Shown piece after piece: positions 1-9,790 of a stretch of DNA of 64,000 bases (position 1 is its first letter; each line of letters opens with the position of its first letter). The notes under the pieces are model-generated. The model had not been told where the DNA came from. It saw only the letters and a program-made list of their open reading frames with translations, and ran no database searches. The DNA comes from Epiperipatus broadwayi. Taxonomy: Eukaryota; Onychophora; Udeonychophora; Euonychophora; Peripatidae. The stretch covers positions 6,841,922 through 6,905,921 of the forward strand of contig JAQFVV010000042.1 in the NCBI GenBank assembly GCA_028023455.1, written 5' to 3'. Both the position numbers and the translations under genes were made by a program.

Positions 1-356
1 ATATTATAATAGCCTCAGCATAGCCAAAGCTATAAAGGTAAAATTATATTTATCACAGTTTCTACTTAAATATTACCTATGAAATAAGTGTTGGGTTTTG
101 AGTTATTGTTTTAGATCTAGGGTCTGAAAACTCTAGCACCTCACCGAAGTGAGCCATCAACTTGAAAACAATTGGTATGATGAAGAGTTTTTTGAATAGA
201 AATTTTAAATATTTTCTCTTACTGCACTTATCAATTAAGAGCTTGTTTGAGCTATTGGTATGCTCTCTGTATTACATTGTTGTAAATCTAGTGCACCATT
301 CATTATTCTTAGTCAACATAGTTGCTGATTTGGTTATATTTAGGTAAAACTAGCTT
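1..356 (+). repeat. Penelope-type terminal repeat fragment (same family as 48255-48624)
   Basis: The stretch matches 48255-48624 along most of its length: the 'tagccaaagc' block, 'tttctacttaaatatta', 'gggttttgagtt', 'ttttagatcta', then 'gagcttgtttgagctattgg' and 'gctctctgtatt'. It contains a decayed hammerhead-like core near 145-178 (CCGAAGT ... GAAAA). The copy at 48255 is joined to a GIY-YIG endonuclease arm, which is why I assign the family to Penelope-like elements. The 61-aa open frame here is a chance frame. Confidence 0.6.
284..319 (+). repeat. 36-bp direct repeat flanking the inverted dimer, left copy
   Basis: Begins 'aaatctagtgcaccat' and continues to 319. The second copy is at 1578-1613, with two mismatches. 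The pair brackets the head-to-head dimer and could be its target-site duplication, with short additional tails on each side (320-356 and 1493-1577). Confidence 0.55.
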
Positions 357-467
357 AAACAGAGCAAAACTCTCCATACAGTATTGCCACCTGTGCTAAA
401 CAGAGTAATCAATGGATGCCAGAAGGCTTGTGCATAAAATACCTGTCTAATGCCTACTCATCCAATA

Positions 468-509
468 TCCCCAGACTAGTTTCTGGCTTGTGGCCTTCGT
501 CAGTGAGGA
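468..509 (-). ncRNA. Hammerhead ribozyme motif (minus-strand copy)
   Basis: On the - strand this reads stem I UCCUCA, core CUGACGA, a short stem II (GGC-CACAA-GCC), GAAA, a tiny palindromic stem III (ACUAGU), cleavage C, then UGGGGA, which closes stem I. It is identical in layout to the + strand copy at 1283-1324. The very short stem III is typical of Penelope-associated hammerheads, which are thought to work as dimers. Confidence 0.75.
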
Positions 510-1282
510 GCTTTGGATCTGAGAGCACTGCATCTAGATCTTAGGATCTAATGCAACCCTCTAGCAACCACCTTTTATCTCCACTTAACTACAAAACTAT
601 GAGAATGAAATTGAAAACACAAAAAATATTTTCAATCTAAGCTCAATAGCCTATATAGTCATATGGGTCTGAACTCAGTTCAGCACCCATACATTTTGGT
701 GTCTTTGGCTCTTTTACAACCATAGCCACCACTATCCTATTAGGCAGGATTGGTGTTAAACCATTAAGCATCACATGATCACATTTCCTATACTAGCACA
801 TTAATTGTTGATAAACAGAGCAAAACTCTCCATACAGTATTGCCACCTGTGCTAAACAGAGTAATCAATGGATGCCAGAAGGCTTGTGCATAAAATCCCT
901 GTCTAATGCCTACTCATCTAATATCCCCAGACTAGTTTCTGGCTTGTGGCAATACTGTATGGAGAGTTTTGCTCTGTTTATCAACAATTAATGTGCTAGT
1001 ATAGGAAATGTGATCATGTGATGCTTAATGATTTAACACCAATCCTGCCTAATAGGATAGTGGTGGCTATGGTTGTAAAAGAGCCAATGACACCAAAATG
1101 TATGGGTGCTAAACTGAGTTCAGACCCATATGACTATATAGGCTATTGAGCTTAGATTGAAAATATTTTTTGTGTTTTCAATTTTATTCTCATAGTTTTG
1201 TAGTTAAGTGGAGATAAAAGGTGGTTGCTAGAGGGTTGCATTAGATCCTAAGATCTAGATGCAGTGCTCTCAGATACAAAGC

Positions 1283-1324
1283 TCCTCACTGACGAAGGCC
1301 ACAAGCCAGAAACTAGTCTGGGGA
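1283..1324 (+). ncRNA. Hammerhead ribozyme motif, type I, Penelope-associated
   Basis: Self-cleaving RNA motif. Stem I 5' strand UCCUCA (1283-1288) pairs with UGGGGA (1319-1324), six pairs including one G-U. The core CUGACGA (1289-1295) matches the CUGANGA consensus. Stem II is AGGC-CACA-AGCCA or GGC/GCC. GAAA is at 1309-1312. The predicted cleavage is after C1318, following the A-C-U-A-G-U stem III. All invariant core bases appear intact. Activity is not shown by sequence alone. Confidence 0.8.
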
Positions 1325-1577
1325 TATTGGATGAATAGGCATTAGACAGGGATTTTATGCACAAGCCTTCTGGCATCCATTGATTACTCTGTTTAGCACA
1401 GGTGGCAATACTGTATGGAGAGTTTTGCTCTGTTTATCAACAATTAATGTGCTAGTATAGGAAATGTGATCATGTGATGCTTAATGGTTTAAAATTAGAT
1501 TAGTTTTACTGAACTGGAATATTAATTTATTAGGTTTTATCAATTTAGAGAAAATTAGCTAAAGCACTCATTTTAAG

Positions 1578-1613
1578 AAATCTAGTGCACCATACATTAT
1601 TCTTAGTCAATAT
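1578..1613 (+). repeat. 36-bp direct repeat flanking the inverted dimer, right copy
   Basis: Right partner of 284-319: same 36 bases with two differences. Confidence 0.55.
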
Positions 1614-2309
1614 TTTGAAATTTATATTTTTAAAATAATTCTAAAAAATGTTATAATAATCAGTTAAATGCCAATTTTATTTTATTTTTGGGGGAAAAGT
1701 AGGGGGGAAAAAAGCATATCTTTTAGATTGATTAAAAATGCGTTGATAATCAATCGTCAAAAATTAGATAGTACTTATTTTAAAGAGAAAAAAACGGAAA
1801 CTATACATTGTAAAGTAAAACTTACCAAAAAAATAGGTGAATGTTATAATATAATTTCAACAAAGAATTTAATTGTGAAAATGTACATTTTAATAACTAT
1901 TATTTTAACAAGTTAAAAGATATGGCATAAACGATAGTATGCAAATACATCATTTCCATGTGCATACACATATATGTTAATAAATATTTGTATCATTAAA
2001 ATGTAGTAACTAAAATTTTTAATCATTTATTATTTTATGATGACTAAAATATAGTCATCAAATATACTGCACTCTGTGTGCATATATATATATAATTAAG
2101 TTCCAACCAGTAACCACCTAAACCTTCACAATAAAATATAGTAACCAATATTTCTAACTGCTGTCAAGGCAACCTCCACACCTTTTAATAGCAATAATGT
2201 AAATCCATTCTTACTAATGGTTCATTGAATATATATGGACACTTAAAGCTTGCAACTTGACTACAGAGTATGAAATATTGATACAATGAAGTTTAAATAA
2301 ACCTCTTTA
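1614..2309. other. AT-rich stretch without recognised feature
   Basis: A/T-rich sequence with short open frames only. The 82-aa frame at 1668-1916 is Lys/Ile/Thr-rich, as expected from composition, and resembles no family I know. A short (TA)n run lies near 2084. Confidence 0.5.
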
Positions 2310-2695
2310 AACATGAAATAAACATGTCACTGTAATGCAGACTAATAAATAGTCAATTAACATGAAATAAACATGTCACTGTAATGCAGACTAATAAATA
2401 GTCAATTAACATGAAATAAACATGTCACTGTAATGCAGACTAATAAACCTCTTTAAACATGAAATAAACATGTCACTGTAATGCAGACTAATAAATAGTC
2501 AATTAACATGAAATAAACATGTCACTGTAATGCAGACTAATAAATAGTCAATTAACATGAAATAAACATGTCACTGTAATGCAGACTAATAAATAGTCAA
2601 TTAACATGAAATAAACATGTCACTGTAATGCAGGCTAATAAATAGTCAATTAACATGAAATAAACATGTCACTGTAATGCAGACTAACAGTCAAT
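2310..2695 (+). repeat. 49-bp minisatellite, about eight units
   Basis: Units start at about 2310, 2359, 2408, 2456, 2505, 2554, 2603 and 2652, each opening with 'aacatgaaataaacatgtca'. Seven units are 49 bp. The third (2408-2455) is 48 bp and ends in 'cctctttaa' instead of 'tagtcaatt', the same ending that precedes the first unit (2301-2309). So three units plus their left flank were duplicated as a block. Units are nearly identical, so amplification was recent. Without spacers between repeats it is not a CRISPR array. Confidence 0.95.
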
Positions 2696-2918
2696 ATATA
2701 TATGTTAAAACGAAGATTTGCACGGGTTAAATATATAAAATACATGTTTTGCGGGTTCATCCGTGTTAAAAACTTTTCATATTAATATACTGACATTTCG
2801 ACTTGGTCACACAAGCCATCCACAGAGTTATAAAAGGTAGAAAGACAGTTGTAGAGGCACTACAATCACTGATTTGAATAAAATGTTAAAATTCCACCAA
2901 TAGCAAAAAATATTAAAT

Positions 2919-3338
2919 TTAGGAATGTTTTTTAAAAAAATCTTTCCAAATAGGAGGAAGTTTGCATGTATCATCTCGCTTATTGATGCAATCTGGCCTT
3001 TTAAGTATCTCAATGGCTTCTCTAATTTTGCATTGGTAGAGATTATCACATCTGGATATGATCCTGGTACTAGAAAAATCAATTTTATGACCTGAATCTA
3101 TAGTATGGAGTGAGAGTGCTGATGATGATGAGTGTTGTTTAACTGCATTAGCATGCTCATCTCTCCTAACACTAATGCAACGATTACTCATACCTATGTA
3201 AGAAGCTTTACAATTTTTACATGAGATTTGATAGACACCATGAGATTCAAGAGGAATTGAATCCTTAGGCTTGGTTATTATATTGCTGATCTTTTGATGA
3301 GCAGAAAATGTTGTATCTATATTATAGCATTTTAATAT
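2919..3338 (-). pseudogene. Penelope-like element GIY-YIG endonuclease domain, 5'-truncated (left arm)
   Basis: Reading on the - strand, the frame is open from the arm's inner end (about 3338) to the stop at 2919, roughly 140 codons. It contains GVYQISCKNCKASYIGMS, the VY...YIG core of a GIY-YIG nuclease with the CxxC pair expected for PLE endonucleases. Next come RRDEH (the conserved Arg and a His) and KIREAIEI, with the probable catalytic Glu. CINKRDD...LPPIW follows, like the ends of PLE proteins. In intact elements this domain follows the reverse transcriptase and nicks target DNA. The RT is absent here, so the copy is a dead fragment, although this domain itself has no visible stop. The family assignment is from motif recognition. 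Confidence 0.8.
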
Positions 3339-3369
3339 ACGTCCGATACTGTAAAAGAAACTACAGACA

Positions 3370-3800
3370 GTATATTAAAATGCTATAATATAGATACAGC
3401 ATTTTCTGCTCATCAAAAGATCAGCAATATAATAACCAAGCCTAAGGATTCAATTCCTCTTGAATCTCATGGTGTCTATCAAATCTCATGTAAAAATTGT
3501 AAAGCTTCTTACATAGGTATGAGTAATTGTCGCATCAGCATTAGGAGAGATGAGCATGCTAATGCAGTTAAACAACACTCATCATCATCAGCACTCTCAC
3601 TCCATACTATAGATTCAGGTCATAAAATTGATTTTTCTAGTACCAGGATCATATCCAGATGTGATAATCTCTACCAATGCAAAATTAGAGAAGCCATTGA
3701 GATACTTAAAAGGTCAGAGTGTATCAATAAGTGAGATGATACATGCAAACTTCCTCCTATTTGGAAAGATTTTTTTTAAAAAACATTCCTAAATTTAATA
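3370..3800 (+). pseudogene. Penelope-like GIY-YIG endonuclease domain, 5'-truncated (right arm)
   Basis: Mirror copy of the left-arm endonuclease. It starts inside the protein near 3380, passes through the VY...YIG motif (about 3469-3520) and RRDEH, and stops early: after ECINK a TGA (3732-3734) replaces the Arg codon of the left arm. The remaining codons DDTCKLPPIWKDFF are still recognisable before another stop. The left arm lacks this nonsense change, so it arose after, or only in, this arm. Confidence 0.78.
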
Positions 3801-3878
3801 TTTTATGCTATTGGTGGAATTTTAACATTTTATTCAAATCAGTGATTGTAGCGCCTCTACAATCGTCTTTCTACCTTT

Positions 3879-3926
3879 TATAACTCTGTGGATGGCTTGT
3901 GTGACCAAGTCGAAATGTCAGTATAT
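3879..3926 (+). ncRNA. Hammerhead-like motif at Penelope 3' end, core altered
   Basis: A six-pair stem II (GGCUUG / CAAGUC) sits between CUGUGGA and GAAA, followed by UGUC and AGUA, which can pair weakly with upstream ACU. The expected CUGANGA core is CUGUGGA (A6 to U). The opposite arm (about 2785-2833, - strand) carries the same change, so it was in the source copy. Confidence 0.5.
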
Positions 3927-3980
3927 TAATATTAAAAGTTTTTAACATGGATGAACCCACAAAATATGTATTATATATAT

Positions 3981-4714
3981 ATATAACAAATGCATGTCAG
4001 ATAGATACATTTAGGGTAAAAATTAATGTGATTTTATTATTGTGATAAATACAAATGCTATATAAAATTTTAGCAATTTTTAAATTGTGTTAAATGTCAA
4101 TTGAAATGTTTTCATTGTATATTATAAAATGCACATCTGTGTACAAATATATGTATGCATTTGTAGAAACCTATTAAGAAGTAATGTAATAACTTGAAAT
4201 TTGTATATTAATCTTGTGAATCACAATGTGATAACTTTTATTATTGTGTATATTAATCAAAATCAGAAGCCTTAATTTCATGTATAGCCATATAAACCTT
4301 AATTTCAATTTTTTGTTATTGTTGTTAATAAATGTATATTCAGTTAGTAAAAATAATTGCAGTGGTTCTAAATATTTTTAGAATATCTGTTCCATCATCT
4401 CTTCGTCACATACAATAATAGAGCTTATGTTCTCTCAACTAGATTCATGCAATAATGAATGAATATATAAATGGAAATGTATTTAGTGCTTTTGGGCATC
4501 AAGAGATGATCAAGCATCATCCTGGTTAATGCAAAAGATATTCTTTAAAGCCCATGCACTATCTTTTATTTTAGTTTAGTGCTAAGTGGTCATAGCATTG
4601 ATGATGATCAACATGTTTTAAATGTCCCAGAATTATTGTTTTGATTTATGATTATTGTGTATTTTAATGGATGGACACTAAGCTGGTGCATCCAAGTTAT
4701 GTTTAAATAATTGC
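3981..4714. other. AT-rich stretch without recognised feature
   Basis: No coding frame or repeat I recognise. A (TA)n run at 3971-3983 closes the preceding dimer. Confidence 0.5.
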
Positions 4715-5035
4715 CCGAGATGGCAAAGGCTCAATAGTTAGTCTGGTTTACAGAAGACCCATTTCCGATCCAGTCACAAGGTTGACTGTTGATTTATTGT
4801 ATTGATTGTTAATTGTTGATCATTCATGTCTCGACTATTTACTTGTACTTATTTTTTAAATTATAGTGCTGGTGGATTTATAGTAGCTGGCTGATCTCTC
4901 AGAGATTTTATGATCTCATGTCTCCCTTTGAATATACCACTTATATATATTTTTTGTAAACTATTGATATTTGAAATATTGTTGCATTGGGAGTGATGAT
5001 GATTTTCCATCACCCCAGGTTCAGTCCATTTCCTT
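4715..5035 (+). repeat. Possible tRNA-derived SINE
   Basis: An A-box-like 'tggcaaaggctcaatagtta' (about 4719) is followed about 45 bases later by a B-box-like 'tttccgatccagtcac' (about 4766). The moderately less AT-rich body ends near 'gatctcatgtctccc'. Box spacing suits an internal RNA polymerase III promoter. No second copy is seen in the window, so boundaries are uncertain. Confidence 0.4.
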
Positions 5036-5059
5036 ATATTTTCTATCCCCCATCCTATT

Positions 5060-5725
5060 ACAATATATTAATGCATTAATTAATCTATCCATCTATCTTT
5101 GTATCTATATATTCATTGATTAATTCATCTATTTATTTATACATCTATCTTTATATCTATTTATCCATTCATCTTTCTATCTGCATATTTATGTATCTAT
5201 TTACCTATCCATCTTCCAGTAATTTATTCATCCAGCCATCTATTTGTCTGTCCATCAATCTATACTTATGTATCTACATATGTCTTTGTATCCTTATATA
5301 CATCTATTCATGTATCTATCTATGAATCTATCCATCCTATCTATCCACCTCTTTGTCTGCTGACTTTCCTATATATGTATCTACTAGATAAATGGATAAA
5401 CTGATGAATAAATAGATAAATGAATAATTGTATAGCTATATGTATAAATGGATAGACTGAAAATAATATATAATTAAATAGACAGATAGATAGATGAGGA
5501 GGAAAGTAGATAGATTGGATGGTTTAATAGATAGAGAAATCTATGAATGGATGAATATATAGATACAAAGCCATATATATAGGTAGGTAGTGGATTGATG
5601 AATAGAAGAAAGGATGGATGGGAAGATATATAACTATATATATAGACAGAAAAAACAAACAGATAAATAGAAAGGCAGATAAGCAACTAGGTATATAGAT
5701 AAATGGATAGTTAAATAGATGACCA
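5060..5725. repeat. Mirrored degenerate GATA-type microsatellites
   Basis: 5070-5390 is a degenerate (CTAT/CATC)n tract, and 5391-5722 is its inverse, a (GATA/GATG)n tract, so the two can fold on each other. All open frames here, which translate to Ile/Tyr/Leu/Ser-rich peptides, are products of the 4-base repeat and are not genes. Confidence 0.85.
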
Positions 5726-8150
5726 GAGGTCAACATCACTTCTACTTTGTCATCATAACAAAATTAAAGAACAATTAGCAAATATTAGAACAAACAAAAA
5801 CATTTACAAGCATTTTTTTACTCTTAATAGTAACAAACAAAACAATTACATCAAATTAAAAATAAACCCTCAATTATCAAATAAACAACATTTATAGATA
5901 AAAAAAAAACAACAACAACTTCTGCATTAATTTCTTTTGATGGACAAAACATTGTTATTTTACCGCTTTCATTTGGGCCAAATGTTTGAAATATTTTATA
6001 CTTTCATAAATTAGTTTAGTAATTTTGACCATGTTCATTTAATTGTAAAAGTAATTTTAATATATTTTCCACACAAGCAGTTACTTATTTTGTCATTTCC
6101 TAATTACTAAAATTTGCTAAGTATTGTTTTTTAACACTACATATTTTAAAAGCAAAAATATTTTAGTATTGTTTGAATTTTTTATTGCATTAATTTTTTG
6201 TATTTCCTAATTACTGATATTTGTTAAATATTTTTTCTTCTATTTGATTTTTTTTTTGGGGTGGGTGGGGTGTGATTCGCTAATTTTTTTGGGTCACTTT
6301 CTAATATTTTTGATGATTGATTTAGCGTTATTTGATGGGGTTTTTTTTGGGTCATGTAACTAGGGTTACTTCTATAAAAGGTCTGGGTTTTTTTAAAAAA
6401 AAATAATAACGAAAATTGCAATTTTTTTATTCACTGAAAAAACGTGGAATACTTTTTTATGAAAATTTGGCCATATTGTCTCACATCCTTTATTGCTTGG
6501 TTGAGTTAGCGGTGTTTTCGGGGTTTCCCTAGTATCCAAAATTGTGGAGAGATTATATTAAATTAGCACCATATTAATTTATATCGCAATTAAGCTTCAA
6601 ATCAGTTTTATTATCAAGGTATTTTTGCTGCTTCTATAATAGCTGGATGTGATTATCAGAAATATTACCCAGTAATCAGCAGCATGTGTATCCAGGTGGT
6701 AAACACGTAAGGTGAAGCATACTAAAACATGCTTCCATCAATGTTCATTTCTGATATATAGATAGATAAATTAAACTGGCCATTAGAAGGTACTATAATT
6801 TGTTTAGTTAATTAACGAACAATAGAATTTAATAAGAGGCAGAGAAATACAGTAGTATATCATTGTCTGCTCGCATTTGTTTTATTGTGCCCATGTTTAC
6901 GATTGAATATAAAGAAGTAATCATAATTATTCTACATTATTGCAGTTTTTTTAAGAAGTTAAAAATTCTGCATATCGTTAGTGACAATAAAAATATTTTG
7001 AAATTTTATCCTTAAGAAATTGGGTTTTATTTTGTTTATTATATTTATAATTACTATATGCTATTTTAAAAATTATAATAATTAAATTTTATTTATTTAA
7101 AAAATTACTTTATATTATTTTTCTTTTTAATTCATTCAAGAACATCTTTTTTTAAAAAAAGTACATCGGCTTATCCATAGATTTCTTTGGTCTACGTGAT
7201 TTGTGCGAGTTTAAATGTTAATAGTCTTATTTTATAGACTACGAAAGCTGAATTACTCAAATGGAGCGGTATTTACCTATTTGTCTTTACATTAAGTTTA
7301 TTAAGTAATGCTAGATATTAATTAGCGTTAGTAGTCAAATATTTTTTGTTTAATTTATGTGAGTGAGCATTGTTTGGTTTTGCTTATTCTATACTCATGT
7401 TTCTTATACGTATTTCTTAATTTTTGTTAATGGTTTTTTTTGTTCATGATTGCTAATCCAAAAATTTATTTTCTTGTCCCCCCCCCGGTAATGGATAGTA
7501 GAAGTTAAATTGCATGGATTTAATTCGAAGATTCTCTAAAAAATAATTATGTTGAAAACAGCTAAGTATTGACTCCGCCATTTTGATAGCTAATAAAGAT
7601 ATAATTTATAAAAAAATGTTACGATAAAGGTTGTAATAAAGTTACATATGTATGTTAAATTCTTTGCTCGAAAACTGATATAACTGGGCCTTCAAGTTTT
7701 ACATCAAAATGATAACAGTCAATCTGTAGAGTGTTAGTTTGCCGTAGCTTTACTTTCTTATAACGTTATTAATTCTAATATCTCCATTTTTGATTCACTG
7801 CAATAAACTTTATTTTTCCCTTATTTTATGAGGATACATAGTTTTAATTACCTTTATCTTGGAATATGTTATAATTATTATTAAGGCGATTACCAGAGTT
7901 GGCCGATGTATCAAATAATTGTGCGTAGATTACATTTTACTTTTTTTTTTGATAGATATTGTAGTTAAATTCTATTAATCAATAATGAAATTTTTAGTAA
8001 ATTTGAATTTTAACTATAAGTATGATTGTAGATTTTCTTATATTTATATTATAACAATAAATCTCCCAGTATCTGCTTATAATTACTAGGATCGAGCCAA
8101 TTTTTTATCCCTCCCCAACAAAGTCTTTTGTTGCTTGCCTTATCATACAT
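5726..8150. other. AT-rich stretch, nothing recognised
   Basis: Homopolymer A and T runs, a short G-rich tract near 6255 and a C9 run near 7482. The 65-aa Lys/Pro/Thr frame at 6224-6421 (-) comes from the T/G-rich tract. No gene or element is supported. Confidence 0.5.
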
Positions 8151-8157
8151 ACAATAG

Positions 8158-8275
8158 TTTTTTTTTTTTTTTTATATGTCATAGCATCAGCCGGGAGGCA
8201 AACCCACAACCGTCTGTAACCAACTACTTGCTTGCAAGGCGCCTGTGATGACCTCTCGGTTAACAACGCTTGACC
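8158..8275 (-). repeat. tRNA-derived retroposon with poly(A) tail
   Basis: Read on the - strand: 'ttaaccgagaggtcatc' resembles the D-arm of a Ser/Leu-type tRNA. 'ggcgccttgcaagcaagtag' follows, then a T-arm/B-box-like 'ggttgtgggtttgcctccc'. After 'gctgatgctatgacatat' it ends in an A-run (T16 on +, about 8158-8173). A tRNA-like head with a 3' A tail points to a SINE or a retroposed tRNA. It is clearly less AT-rich than its surroundings. Confidence 0.6.
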
Positions 8276-8429
8276 TATAAGTTCTTGTACCTTTTCAATT
8301 AGAATACCTATAAATTTAAAAAAAAGTTTGCAATTTTGAGATTTTAATTCTGTTTTATACTTATAAATAGACATAAATAGCAGAAATAATTTTAAAGTCT
8401 CTAGGAACATTAAATGTAAATAAAAAAAT

Positions 8430-8800
8430 ATTCCATTTGTTTTTTTTTTAATTTAACAGAATGTATAATTTTTTAATAATCAACTTTAAATTAATATGCT
8501 GTCTTTCATACTAGGCTACCAAATAGTTGTTGCTTTGCTGGTGTCTAGTTGTGACCCTTAAAATTAAGCTCTTAAAAAAAAATGTCTAACACATGTCTAA
8601 CAGAATGAAAGAATAAGGAAATAAACACAATGAGAAGATATAAATATGTGACTGAGGCAAACTCTGAACTAAGTGAACAGAGGAAAGTAAAGAAGAACAT
8701 ATTATTCACCAGGCGTGTCAATTGACAACTGATGAGAATTTAGCCAGTTGTCCAATGTGGAATGGATTGGCTATCAATCAATCAACGATAATCATTCAGT
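8430..8800 (+). repeat. Dispersed repeat, copy 1
   Basis: Diverged direct copy of 9340-9790. Shared blocks: 'aataatcaactttaaattaa', a 'ttgctttgctggtg' block, 'aaaattaagct', and near the end 'gccagttgt' with 'atcaatcaa'. No coding capacity. Nature unknown. Confidence 0.55.
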
Positions 8801-9339
8801 ATTACATTGCCAATGCTTACCATTTTTTTAAACACAATTTGTTATAGTATCTATTTTAGATCTACATTGTAACTTTTAATGAATCCATTTTGTTTTTATA
8901 TTATCATATTTACATTCTTAAATTTCTTATATGTACTTGTTACTAAAGTGATTATTTATCAGAATTGATTGCTTTAACAAAAATTTTGTATAGATTAAAT
9001 TTTATATGTTCTTTTATTTTATTAAACTATTGTGAAATTTAGTAAATTTTGTTATTATGCTTAAAGATCTCTTGATATTACTTTACAATGATAGAATCTT
9101 TTAAAAATTGTAAAATTATCAGGCCTAGCCCCCACCCCCCACGCCAAATAAAGAAATAAAAAAAAAAATAACAATTTTGTTACCATTAGTGTTGTCATCA
9201 TTAGGTATTAAGAAATTTGTATACATTTTATGTTAGGATTCCAATAAATTTACATAAAACTATTGGAATTTTGAATTCAACCTAATTAAAGAAATTAAAC
9301 TTAAATTTTTTATTCTCTGTTTCATTTAGAAGCTCAAAA

Positions 9340-9790
9340 TAAACTCCAAAATTATTTTTTTTAAATAATCAGTTTTAAATTAATATGTCACCCTTTATAT
9401 TGTTTTGCCTCAAACAGTGTCTTGCTTTTCTGGTGCCTTTTTTCAGACTTTATAATTAAGCTTAACATTGCTGAAAACAATAAGTAGATATCACTAGATG
9501 AAATCAGTAAATATCAAACTTTTAAGCACAGAATTAAAAAAGTCATATTCACACAAATATAATAGAATAAAAGAGTTGTTAAATTGTTAGAAAAAGCTAG
9601 ATCTATTGAGAAAATGAAAATTTGTAACAGAAAACAAACAATAATCCATCTGTGATAAGTAAATGAAAAAAGTGAAATAGAAGTGGGATGGTGGTCAATC
9701 TTTAAATAGTTCTTCTAATGGCTTGACAGACCTTGAAAAGTTGGAGCAGTTTTCCAGTTGTGGAATACATTGGGTATTAATCAAACTGAT
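9340..9790 (+). repeat. Dispersed repeat, copy 2
   Basis: Partner of 8430-8800 in the same orientation. Contains 'aataatcagttttaaattaa', 'ttgcttttctggtgcc', 'ataattaagctt' and 'tccagttgtgg'. Confidence 0.55.

Larger units (their letters stand above)
357..1492. mobile_element. Inverted dimer of Penelope-like terminal repeats with hammerhead motifs
   Basis: The left arm (357-950) reads on the - strand and the right arm (946-1492) on the + strand, so 3' ends face outward. Within each arm a roughly 460-bp unit is itself repeated head to tail: the block 'tggagagttttgctctgttt' occurs on the + strand near 960 and 1420, and its complement lies near 357 and 815. A hammerhead-ribozyme motif is present in both arms (468-509 on -, 1283-1324 on +), and a third is cut at the centre (924-950). 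The arms meet at GTGGC (946-950), a 5-base overlap shared by the two sequences being joined. No protein is encoded. Tandem and inverted terminal repeats with hammerheads are known for Penelope-like elements. Assignment to this particular insertion is inference. Confidence 0.75.
2735..3980. mobile_element. Inverted dimer of a Penelope-like GIY-YIG endonuclease 3' end
   Basis: The left arm (about 2735-3338, read on -) and the right arm (about 3369-3980, read on +) are near-identical inverted copies, separated by a 30-base spacer. Each arm carries the end of a Penelope-like coding region, then a hammerhead-like segment ending 'gtcgaaatgtcag', then an AT-rich tail. The two 5' ends are truncated close to the same point and meet in the middle, and the 3' ends face out. 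Confidence 0.8.

Noticed and set aside
2310-2695. Regular repeats considered as a CRISPR array
   Set aside because: Units are contiguous with no unique spacers, and the window is eukaryotic. It is a minisatellite.
5116-5739. Open frames of about 70 codons rich in Ile, Tyr, Leu and Ser
   Set aside because: They are translations of degenerate tetranucleotide repeats and appear in several frames.
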